The position numbers were made by a program, and so were the translations under genes. From Dehalococcoidales bacterium (GTDB lineage Bacteria; Chloroflexota; Dehalococcoidia; Dehalococcoidales; ARS1013): 7,529 nt of DNA. Each line of letters opens with the position of its first letter. The first letter of the stretch is position 1. Positions 1 through 5,421 of this stretch are shown one piece after another. The stretch spans positions 1 through 7,529 of the forward strand of contig NZEH01000063.1 of the NCBI GenBank assembly GCA_002690375.1. Reading direction: 5' to 3'. A model generated the notes under the pieces. The model saw nothing but the letters and a program-made list of their open reading frames with translations, ran no database searches and had not been told where the DNA came from.

Positions 1-476
1 CCGGCTAAGAGGTAGATACCAAGTAAGATCAGGGCCACTCCAATAAGAACCGCCACCCATGGTATATATGTAACCACGAATTGCCCTCCGGCCGATAGGA
101 TAGCTCCCATAATTCCGAAGAAGGCTACAAAGCCTAGGGTTACTACCCCGCTCATGACCAGTGCCCGGGCACCTCGTCTGAGAGACGACTTGTCCCAGCA
201 CCACAGCCCAAAAGACAGGAGACGCCACAACCACCGTAAAGGCCGGTACTTGAGAAAAGAGCTACTTGGCGACTTAGGGTCAATCCCCTTCCTTTGTAAC
301 ACCTCTATCAGCCCTGTAGTTACTGCGTAGCCCTTCCCCTCAGAGCTCAGATGGAGAGAGACATAGGCGGGCAGCATGGCGATACCACAGGGGCTGACCG
401 CTGTCACCATACCAGCACCAAAAGCGTAGCCGAAGGGTAGCAGACTGGCCAGATTAGCGATAAAGCTCTCAATCAT
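1..476 (-). CDS. CcdA/DsbD-like thiol-disulfide membrane protein, 3' end outside window
   Basis: This is the first 158 residues of a polytopic membrane protein of the CcdA/DsbD transmembrane family, which carries electrons across the membrane to extracytoplasmic thiol-disulfide partners. The first membrane segment (about residues 14-43) ends in a GAGMVTAVSPCGIAMLPAY stretch that matches the family's Ser-Pro-Cys signature, with Cys30 as the expected redox cysteine. Further membrane segments lie near 105-127 and 132-158. The partner cysteine, expected in a later helix, is beyond the window. Residues 51-92, between the first two membrane segments, are an insertion also found in the upstream permease. 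The ATG at 476 is preferred because AAAGAGG lies 6 nt upstream. An in-frame ATG at 500 overlaps the permease stop (TAATG) and is an alternative. The gene is probably co-transcribed with the permease. Family assignment is good; the exact substrate is unknown. Confidence 0.82.
   Translation of the reverse strand, partial: MIESFIANLASLLPFGYAFGAGMVTAVSPCGIAMLPAYVSLHLSSEGKGYAVTTGLIEVLQRKGIDPKSPSSSFLKYRPLRWLWRLLSFGLWCWDKSSLRRGARALVMSGVVTLGFVAFFGIMGAILSAGGQFVVTYIPWVAVLIGVALILLGIYLLA
201..326 (-). repeat. Intragenic direct repeat, copy A (in ccdA-like gene)
   Basis: This segment matches 1211-1336 at 114 of 126 positions with no gaps, offset by exactly 1010 nt. It includes exact runs of 40 nt (237-276) and 30 nt (288-317). 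It is in frame and encodes residues 51-92 of the ccdA-like protein, placed between its first and second membrane segments. Similarity stops abruptly on both sides, so the two genes are not paralogues overall. Confidence 0.95.
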
Positions 477-482
477 TTTTCG

Positions 483-489
483 CCTCTTT
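483..489 (-). promoter_or_regulatory. Ribosome binding site deciding the ccdA-like start
   Basis: On the minus strand AAAGAGG lies 6 nt upstream of the ATG at 476. The competing in-frame ATG at 500 has no such site and could only be reached by coupling to the permease stop codon. Confidence 0.6.
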
Positions 490-499
490 AAGGCTATCA

Positions 500-1423
500 T
501 TATACGGCAAACAGTTGTTGAATGTCATCTACCGCTACCCCCAGAGAGCCGGCCACAAACCAAATAGCGACAAGGTAAAGAGCCGTCGTCTTAACTTTCA
601 CCGGTCGGTTGAGATGACGAATCACAGAGAAAGTTGTGCCGGGAGCGACTAACATAATGCTCAGTGCTGTTCCCAAACTGGCCCCTTTAACCAATAGGGC
701 TGAGGCTAGTAAAACCTCAGCGCCACCAGTTAACTGCAAAGGCATGGTAAGGAGGGCAGACAGGTAAGGACCTTGCCAAGAGCCCTCACCTAGCCAGGGA
801 TGAATCGTATAAGCCGGTACATAAATGATTAAGGCAGAAGCCAGGCTGAGGCCGATGATAAGGGGAGTCACTACTCTTTCTAACTGGCCGATAAAGCTTT
901 GCCAAGTGACCTGAGCCAAGTAGCGAAATTCTCTAAGTTGTAATGGTGGTGTGTCGCCGTTTGATACTGAAGATGCTAGAGCCATCTCTGCTTTCGGTCG
1001 TTGTTTTTGAAAGCTTCCCGGCCTGCGTAAGATTATCGTAGTGACAAACCAGCTTAGAGACAAAGCAAAAAGAGCGGCTAGGCCAAGTCGCAGCCAGACA
1101 GCTTCCATACTGATAAGGGAAGTTACCACTAAAGCTGGTATAGAAGCAGCTAGATTGAAAAATGCTAACCTACTAAAAGTTGATGTGATTGGCATTTTCC
1201 CATTGGGGCGCCACAGCCCGAGAAACAGGAGATGCCACACCCAGTATAAAGGCCGGTACTTGAGAAAAGAGCTACTTGGCGACTTAAGGTCAATCCACTT
1301 CCTTTGTAACACCTCTATCAGCCCTGTGGTTATTGCTAGGGTGAGCCAGGTAGCTACGAAGAAAGGGGCATACTCAAGTATAAACAGTTGTAACCTAACG
1401 AGAGTGGCTGTTAGGTCTGTCAT
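500..1423 (-). CDS. ArsP/DUF318-type permease with shared 42-residue module
   Basis: A 307-residue integral membrane protein. Its C-terminal half (about 175-305) resembles the ArsP/DUF318 (UPF0718) permease family: a TPLIIGLSLASALIIYVP helix, then PLQLTGGAEVLLASALLVKG and LVAPGTTFS, like the family's proline/glycine-rich GGGE and AGPATS signatures. Family members export organoarsenicals or other poorly defined substrates. The N-terminal half is less typical: a membrane segment at 13-40, the shared module at 30-71, hydrophobic segments near 86-105 and 108-133, and a hydrophilic loop at 134-165. I do not see the first-half proline/cysteine signature usual in the family. The ATG has GAGG 7 nt upstream and follows directly on the stop of a 22-codon leader ORF. 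The stop lies 23 nt upstream of the downstream ccdA-like ATG. Substrate cannot be inferred; a metal, metalloid or thiol-linked role is only a guess from the ccdA-like neighbour. Confidence 0.78.
   Translation of the reverse strand: MTDLTATLVRLQLFILEYAPFFVATWLTLAITTGLIEVLQRKWIDLKSPSSSFLKYRPLYWVWHLLFLGLWRPNGKMPITSTFSRLAFFNLAASIPALVVTSLISMEAVWLRLGLAALFALSLSWFVTTIILRRPGSFQKQRPKAEMALASSVSNGDTPPLQLREFRYLAQVTWQSFIGQLERVVTPLIIGLSLASALIIYVPAYTIHPWLGEGSWQGPYLSALLTMPLQLTGGAEVLLASALLVKGASLGTALSIMLVAPGTTFSVIRHLNRPVKVKTTALYLVAIWFVAGSLGVAVDDIQQLFAV
1211..1336 (-). repeat. Intragenic direct repeat, copy B (in permease gene)
   Basis: Second copy of the 126-bp segment at 201-326, in the same orientation and coding frame, encoding residues 30-71 of the permease. 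The two 42-residue products share 34 identical residues, including TTGLIEVLQRK, KSPSSSFLKYRPL and the end GLW. Here the module continues smoothly from the first membrane helix, so the permease may be the older host; that direction is an inference. Confidence 0.95.
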
Positions 1424-1492
1424 CTACCAGCCTCGACAGAGCTTTGCAAACATAACCTTGACGGGTGTAGATTCATTGAATATCAAATTCAT
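1424..1492 (-). CDS. 22-residue leader ORF directly abutting the permease start
   Basis: A short ORF, MNLIFNESTPVKVMFAKLCR followed by Gly-Trp and a TAG stop. The stop is immediately followed by the permease ATG in the same frame (TAGATG). Its ATG has the strongest ribosome binding site in the window, GGAAGGAG at 1501-1508, 8 nt upstream; the permease itself has only GAGG. This arrangement suggests that ribosomes load on the short ORF and reinitiate on the permease. Alternatives are that the ORF is the former N-terminus of the permease cut off by a nonsense change, or that it is chance. The peptide matches no family I recognise. It has one Cys and a basic C-terminal part. Confidence 0.5.
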   Translation of the reverse strand: MNLIFNESTPVKVMFAKLCRGW

Positions 1493-1500
1493 GAAGAAAA

Positions 1501-1508
1501 CTCCTTCC
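1501..1508 (-). promoter_or_regulatory. Strong ribosome binding site for leader ORF
   Basis: GGAAGGAG on the minus strand, 8 nt upstream of the ATG at 1492. It is closer to the ideal Shine-Dalgarno sequence than the sites of the large genes here, which is the main reason for believing that the 22-codon ORF is translated. Confidence 0.6.
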
Positions 1509-1538
1509 AACTACGCACGTTCAGAAAGCCTTAAAATG

Positions 1539-1560
1539 CCCTCCAACTTGTTGGGGGGGG
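1539..1560 (-). promoter_or_regulatory. Dyad with run of eight C upstream of leader ORF
   Basis: CCCTCCAAC and GTTGGGGGG (plus-strand reading) form a 9-bp inverted repeat with one T-G wobble and only 2 nt between the arms. The right arm lies inside a run of eight G at 1553-1560. The site lies about 30 nt upstream of the leader ORF ribosome binding site. It could be an RNA hairpin or a dimeric operator. There is no U-tract, so it is not a standard terminator. Confidence 0.35.
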
Positions 1561-1655
1561 TAGTTCATTTTCATCTTTTTATCCCATATTTTATTTTGCC
1601 TTTGAGCTGATAAAACGCTAAACATCTCTAGACTGCCACCTCAAGGATGTCTTCT

Positions 1656-1665
1656 GTTGCGCAAC
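1656..1665. repeat. 10-bp perfect palindrome
   Basis: GTTGCGCAAC is its own reverse complement. It lies 42 nt beyond the plsY stop codon and could be a small operator, but one short palindrome in a window of this size can arise by chance. Confidence 0.3.
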
Positions 1666-1706
1666 TTGACGATTTGCATCCCCTGTGGCAAGTCCTGGCT
1701 CTTTAC

Positions 1707-2345
1707 CTAAAACCTATCCTTCAGGTTTTTGCGCAGGGCGGCCCGGCGCCAGCCGCCGGCCTTAGCCCGCATCTCTTTTATTCTGGGGATATATCTAATT
1801 AGGGGGATTAAAAGCAATAGTGATGAAAAAACTGCATAATCCACACGATGGTAGATTAACCAGCCAACAAAGGGGAAGCAGAGTAGGGCGATGCTGTAAC
1901 TTAAGGTGGGAAAGCGGGTCAGTAGTAGGAGTACCAGAAAGATACTTAGACCGATGGGCGCGCCCCAGGGCATGAGAAAAAATAAGACACCGATAAGAGT
2001 AGCTCCTCCCCTGCCGCCACGGAATTTGAGCCATACTGGAAAGCCATGACCAATTACGGCAATGGTTCCGGCCAGCATCTCGACTATCACCGGTGTGTCC
2101 AGCCAACGGGCTAAAGCAACTGCAGCGGCTCCCTTGCCTATGTCCATTGCCAATACTAGGAGACCTGGCACTATGCCGACTTTGTAGAAAACGTTCATGG
2201 CACCCATATTTCGGCTGCCTATTTCGCGGATGTCTATCCCTTTTCTTAAGCGCCCGGCAATATAGGCTGATGGAATGGAGCCGAATAAATAGCTGCCTAT
2301 TATGGTGATGACAATAGAAAGTACTTCATTTGGCATAAGCATCAT
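1707..2345 (-). CDS. plsY: Glycerol-3-phosphate acyltransferase PlsY, divergent motifs
   Basis: A 212-residue membrane protein of the PlsY family, which transfers an acyl group from acyl-phosphate to glycerol-3-phosphate, the first step of phospholipid synthesis. The three family motifs are recognisable: GSIPSAY (22-28) with GIDIREIGSRNMGAMN (36-51), MDIGKG (67-72), and GHGFPVWLKFRGGRGGAT (99-116). Several usually fixed positions differ: GSGN is GSRN, GATN is GAMN, the Arg three residues after that Asn is Tyr54, and the Lys of GGKG is Arg112. The family length is normal. The C-terminal tail is strongly basic. ATGs at 2345, 2342 and 2336 are all possible; none has a clear ribosome binding site. 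The first lies 5 nt after the recJ stop, so translational coupling is likely. It may be one of several PlsY paralogues in its genome. Family assignment is firm; activity on glycerol-3-phosphate is less certain. Confidence 0.92.
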   Translation of the reverse strand: MMLMPNEVLSIVITIIGSYLFGSIPSAYIAGRLRKGIDIREIGSRNMGAMNVFYKVGIVPGLLVLAMDIGKGAAAVALARWLDTPVIVEMLAGTIAVIGHGFPVWLKFRGGRGGATLIGVLFFLMPWGAPIGLSIFLVLLLLTRFPTLSYSIALLCFPFVGWLIYHRVDYAVFSSLLLLIPLIRYIPRIKEMRAKAGGWRRAALRKNLKDRF

Positions 2346-2350
2346 TCTGG

Positions 2351-4042
2351 TTATCCAGTTTTGTCTACCGGGGCAAGGTCAAGGATATTGAGTCTAAGCC
2401 TCTCTTGCCCGCGCCACTGGTCCAGTTCCATATTGTAGACTATATTCATAACTGAATGCACTTCACTTAGGCGGTTACCCATGCTGAAGGCGACCGCGTC
2501 CCACACGATGTTGTCTTGCTCTAACTTGAGTTTTAGGTGTGCTCCATTATTACCCATAAGGCGGCAATCGGCAACCTTTACCTGGTGGCTAAGGAAAGTA
2601 GGCAGTGGGTTACCCTGGCCGAAGGGAGCCAACTTCTGGATGCTCTTAAAGGTGTTGCCTGAAAGTGCACTTAGGCTGACCTCAGCATCAATATCTAGTC
2701 GAGGACGAAGCTCTAGACCAGTTAGCTGAGTTGTTGCCAGATCGGAGAGCTGCTCGGCAAGACGGGGCAAATTCTTAGTTGGCAGTGTAAAACCGGCTGC
2801 CTGTGAGTGACCACCAAAGCGGCTTAAGAAGCTGCGGCACTCACTTAGGGCTGAAATTATATTAAATTCAGGAATGCTGCGACAACTAGCGGTACTAAAC
2901 TGCTCACCGATTCTGATAACTATAGACGGACGGTAGAACTCATTCGCCAGTTTGCCGGCTACCAATCCAATGATGCCGGCCGGGTAGTCTTGGTCGCTAG
3001 CTATCAGAAGCGGTGTCACCCCTTTAGCTAGTATCTGCTCTCTGGCTTTAGTCAATGTTCTAGTTGTTAATCTCTGCCTCTCGGCGTTTTTTTCTTCTAG
3101 CCAAATAGCCAGCTCTTTTGCCTCGTCTGGTGAGTCTGTTAGCAGTAACTTATAGCTGCTTATGGCATGTTCTAGCCTACCGGCGGCGTTTAAGCGTGGC
3201 CCGAGAACCCAGGAGATACTTTCTGAACGAAGACTGCCTGGGTTCAGTCCGGTAAGAGCGGCCATCTCTCTAATTCCAGGTCGGGGAGCAGTATTTAGTA
3301 GCTTAAGACCTTCTTTAACCAAATAGCGGTTTTCTCCCAGTAGCGGCATCATATCAGCCACAGTGCCTAGTGCCACCAGGTCCAGCATTTCATCAAGTAG
3401 CTCCTCCCTGCCCATGCTCTGGTACAGGGCATCAAGGAGCTTGAAGGCTACCCCGACCCCGGCCAGTTCTGAGAGAGGGTAGGCTGAGTCAGATCTTTTG
3501 GGGTTGACTACGGCTATGGCTAGCGGAAGTTCATCTAGAGGAGCGTGATGGTCAGTGATAATCAAATCAAGCCCCTCCTGTTTTGCCTTCTTAGCCGCGG
3601 ATAAGCCGGTAATGCCGCAGTCAACTGTAATGACTAGACTAATACCCTGTCGTTGAAGCGCGTTAAGAGCGGTAGTGTTAAGTCCGTGGCCTTCCTTCAG
3701 GCGGTGAGGTATGTAGGGGATAGTTTCGCCACCAAGGATGGTTAGCCCCTTAATTAGTAGGGCAGTCCCGGTGATGCCATCAACGTCAAAGTCACCATAG
3801 ATGGCAATCTTTTCTCCGGAAAGTAGAGCCTGGTAGATTCTGCCTACCGCCTGGTGCGTATCGGGCAGTAGCCACGGATTAGCGGCTAGACGTTTGTCAG
3901 CGGCAATGAATAGCTCTACTTGTGATGGCTGACTAAGCCCGCGATTAAAAAGCAGTTGGCTTATTAGGGGTGAGGAGCCAGAGATATTAATTGGATGTTC
4001 ATCTGTAACAGGCGGCAGAAGGTGCCAGCGAAAGTGGTTCAA
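2351..4042 (-). CDS. recJ: Single-stranded-DNA-specific exonuclease RecJ
   Basis: A 563-residue cytoplasmic 5'-3' single-strand DNA exonuclease of the DHH phosphoesterase superfamily, used in recombination, mismatch and base-excision repair. All metal-binding motifs are visible: YGDFDVDGITG (82-92), DCGITG (141-146), ITDHH (162-166), LGTVADMMPL (225-234) and GPRLNAAGR (281-289). The DHHA1 part has AGIIGLVAGKL (355-365), RSIPEFN (388-394) and RFGGHSQAAGF (408-418). The C-terminal OB-like domain shows LAPFGQGNPLPTF (471-483) and WRGQERLRLNILDL (543-556). The length is typical for the family and nothing is missing. Translation starts at TTG, two nt after the fabF stop, with GAGG 7 nt upstream; the N-terminal sequence fits this start. 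Second gene of the fabF-recJ-plsY operon. Confidence 0.97.
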   Translation of the reverse strand: MNHFRWHLLPPVTDEHPINISGSSPLISQLLFNRGLSQPSQVELFIAADKRLAANPWLLPDTHQAVGRIYQALLSGEKIAIYGDFDVDGITGTALLIKGLTILGGETIPYIPHRLKEGHGLNTTALNALQRQGISLVITVDCGITGLSAAKKAKQEGLDLIITDHHAPLDELPLAIAVVNPKRSDSAYPLSELAGVGVAFKLLDALYQSMGREELLDEMLDLVALGTVADMMPLLGENRYLVKEGLKLLNTAPRPGIREMAALTGLNPGSLRSESISWVLGPRLNAAGRLEHAISSYKLLLTDSPDEAKELAIWLEEKNAERQRLTTRTLTKAREQILAKGVTPLLIASDQDYPAGIIGLVAGKLANEFYRPSIVIRIGEQFSTASCRSIPEFNIISALSECRSFLSRFGGHSQAAGFTLPTKNLPRLAEQLSDLATTQLTGLELRPRLDIDAEVSLSALSGNTFKSIQKLAPFGQGNPLPTFLSHQVKVADCRLMGNNGAHLKLKLEQDNIVWDAVAFSMGNRLSEVHSVMNIVYNMELDQWRGQERLRLNILDLAPVDKTG

Positions 4043-4044
4043 TC

Positions 4045-5298
4045 CTAGGCCTCACAATATTGCCGAAATATCAGGGTTGAATTATGGCCGCCGAAGCCAA
4101 AGGAATTGGATAGAGCCGTGGTAACCTTAGTCCGCCGAGCTACATTAGGCACATAATCCAAGTTGCATTCAGGGTCAGGGTTAGTGAGGTTTATCGTCGG
4201 TGGTATTAGCGCGTTCTGGATGACCATGATACAGATAGCGGCCTCAATAGCACCGGCGCCCCCTATCATATGCCCTAGCATTGATTTGGTGGAGCTTATC
4301 GGGATGCTATAGGCGTTTTCGCCGAACACAGTCTTTATTGCTTTGGTCTCCACTGCATCGTTTAGTTGTGTTGATGTACCGTGGGCATTAATATAGTCAA
4401 TCTCGGTGGCAGAGATCCCGGCCTTATTCAGTGCTATTTGTATGGCTCTAGCGGCGCCTTCCCCGTTTCCATCAGGTTGGGTGACATGGAAGGCGTCAGC
4501 GCTGGCGCCATAGGATATGATTTCGGCAAGAATATTAGCCTGGCGTTCTTGGGCATGGAATAGGCTTTCCAGAACCAGGACAGCAGTGCCTTCACTAATG
4601 ACAAAACCATCTCGTTCAGCATCGAAGGGGCGGGAAGCTAGTTTGGGTTCGCTGTTTCTGGTTGATAAGGCTTTTAAGGCATTGAAGGCGGCAAAGCATA
4701 TCTGGTTCATTACCGACTCACTACCCCCGGCAAGCATCGCTTGGGTATCACCGTGTTTGATCATTTCATAGGCGGCACCGATGGCATCTGAGCCGCTGGA
4801 GCAGGCTGATGTGGTGCACAGATTTGGCCCTTTTAATCCCAGCGAAATTGACACTTGTGAGGCGGCCATATCGGTAATCATCATTGGCACTAGGAAGGGG
4901 CTCACTCGGCGCGGCCCTCTTTCTAGTAGTACCTGCATCTGTTCAAAGAGGGTAGTAAGGCCACCGATACCGCTGCCAAGGATAATACCGACATCATTCT
5001 GATTGGCTGAATTGATTTGGAGCCTAGATTGCTCCATTGCCTCTCGGCTGGCGGCCACTGCCAACTGGGCGAAACGGTCCATATGGCGAGCCTCTTTGCG
5101 GCTGATAAAGTCAGTGGCACAAAAACCCTTTACTTCACCGCCGAACTTGGTTTCCAGAGGCTCGGTATCAAACAGGGTAATGTAGTCAACGCCCGATTTG
5201 CCAGAAGCGAGCCCTTCCCAAGTGGTGGTAGCATCCATCCCAAGTGGGCTTAAGATACCCATTCCAGTAACAACGACTCGATTTAATACATCTGGCAT
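4045..5298 (-). CDS. fabF: Beta-ketoacyl-ACP synthase II FabF
   Basis: A 417-residue cytoplasmic condensing enzyme that elongates acyl-ACP with malonyl-ACP in type II fatty-acid synthesis. The thiolase fold is complete. The nucleophile is Cys166 in TTSACSSGSDAIG, the two histidines are His306 (NAHGTSTQLND) and His343 (STKSMLGHMIGGAGA), and Lys338 is present. The C-terminal NSFGFGGHNS loop (398-407) is intact. The N-terminus RVVVTGMGILSPLG is typical, and the ATG seven residues earlier is the natural start, although no ribosome binding site precedes it. It is the first gene of a minus-strand operon with recJ and plsY. A sigma70-like promoter is visible 33 nt upstream. No acyl carrier protein or other fab genes are in the window, so this is a dispersed fab gene. 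KAS I versus KAS II specificity is inferred from overall sequence style and is not certain. Confidence 0.96.
   Translation of the reverse strand: MPDVLNRVVVTGMGILSPLGMDATTTWEGLASGKSGVDYITLFDTEPLETKFGGEVKGFCATDFISRKEARHMDRFAQLAVAASREAMEQSRLQINSANQNDVGIILGSGIGGLTTLFEQMQVLLERGPRRVSPFLVPMMITDMAASQVSISLGLKGPNLCTTSACSSGSDAIGAAYEMIKHGDTQAMLAGGSESVMNQICFAAFNALKALSTRNSEPKLASRPFDAERDGFVISEGTAVLVLESLFHAQERQANILAEIISYGASADAFHVTQPDGNGEGAARAIQIALNKAGISATEIDYINAHGTSTQLNDAVETKAIKTVFGENAYSIPISSTKSMLGHMIGGAGAIEAAICIMVIQNALIPPTINLTNPDPECNLDYVPNVARRTKVTTALSNSFGFGGHNSTLIFRQYCEA
4050..4053 (-). promoter_or_regulatory. Ribosome binding site supporting recJ TTG start
   Basis: GAGG inside the last codons of fabF lies 7 nt upstream of the TTG at 4042. 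It supports a non-ATG start; no in-frame ATG lies nearby. Confidence 0.65.
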
Positions 5299-5330
5299 GC
5301 TTATTAGTACTGGGTGAAATTGTTGGGCTA

Positions 5331-5359
5331 ACTATAACATAGTCTCGATTTGCCTGCAA
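5331..5359 (-). promoter_or_regulatory. Sigma70-like promoter for fabF-recJ-plsY
   Basis: On the minus strand, TTGCAG (5354-5359), a 17-nt spacer and TATAGT (5331-5336), with TG one base before the -10 box (extended -10). Transcription would start about 25 nt before the fabF ATG. Confidence 0.6.
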
Positions 5360-5369
5360 GGAAGAGACT
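5341..5369. promoter_or_regulatory. Nested inverted repeat between divergent fabF and mtaB promoters
   Basis: AGTCTC (5341-5346) and GAGACT (5364-5369) form a perfect dyad with a 17-nt centre. An inner dyad TTGC-CT-GCAA (5350-5359) is almost concentric with it. The element covers the fabF -35 box and ends 5 nt before the extended -10 of mtaB, a good place for an operator acting on both genes. No known regulator is recognised. Confidence 0.4.
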
Positions 5370-5373
5370 CATT

Positions 5374-5382
5374 TGGTATAAT
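5374..5382 (+). promoter_or_regulatory. Extended -10 promoter for mtaB
   Basis: TGGTATAAT is a perfect extended -10 (TGn plus TATAAT). The best -35 candidate, TTGCCT at 5350, is 21 nt away and too distant, so the promoter seems to rely on the extended -10. The start would be near 5389, giving a leader of about 33 nt. Confidence 0.65.
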
Positions 5383-5421
5383 GCAACTATAGCTGGATGG
5401 AAAATGTATTGAGGTTGGGCA

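Larger units (their letters stand above)
1493..1706. other. Intergenic region between plsY and the permease operon
   Basis: About 214 nt with no supported gene. It contains an AT-rich stretch (about 1565-1612), a dyad next to a run of eight G (1539-1560), and a perfect 10-bp palindrome GTTGCGCAAC at 1656-1665. A minus-strand frame of 34 codons starting near 1625 has no proper ribosome binding site and is not called. I find no sigma70 promoter with good boxes and no hairpin followed by a T-run, so it is unclear whether the permease operon is transcribed independently or by read-through from plsY. Confidence 0.6.

Noticed and set aside
1041..1610. Long plus-strand ORF (189 codons) opposite the permease
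   Set aside because: It is the antisense of the permease and its upstream region, has no ribosome binding site, and its product has no recognisable domain; the repeat at 1211-1336 only makes sense in the minus-strand frame.
1519..1625. 34-codon minus-strand ORF through the eight-C run
   Set aside because: No suitable ribosome binding site, low-complexity lysine/proline content and no continuation when the run is shifted by one or two bases.
1666..1694. TTGACG as a plus-strand -35 box
   Set aside because: No -10 box at suitable spacing and no plus-strand gene downstream.
1709..1729. AAAACCT / AGGTTTT hairpin at the plsY end as a terminator
   Set aside because: It lies within the last plsY codons, the stem is A/T-rich and only 7 bp, and there is no T-run beyond the stem on the minus strand.
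2347..2358. CTGG-TTAT-CCAG hairpin at the recJ-plsY junction
   Set aside because: Only four base pairs; too weak to claim a regulatory role, although it overlaps the recJ stop.
5300..5316. TTATTAGTACTGGGTGAAA as a FapR-type fatty-acid operator before fabF
   Set aside because: Only one half resembles the remembered FapR site and the second half is missing; no regulator gene is in view.
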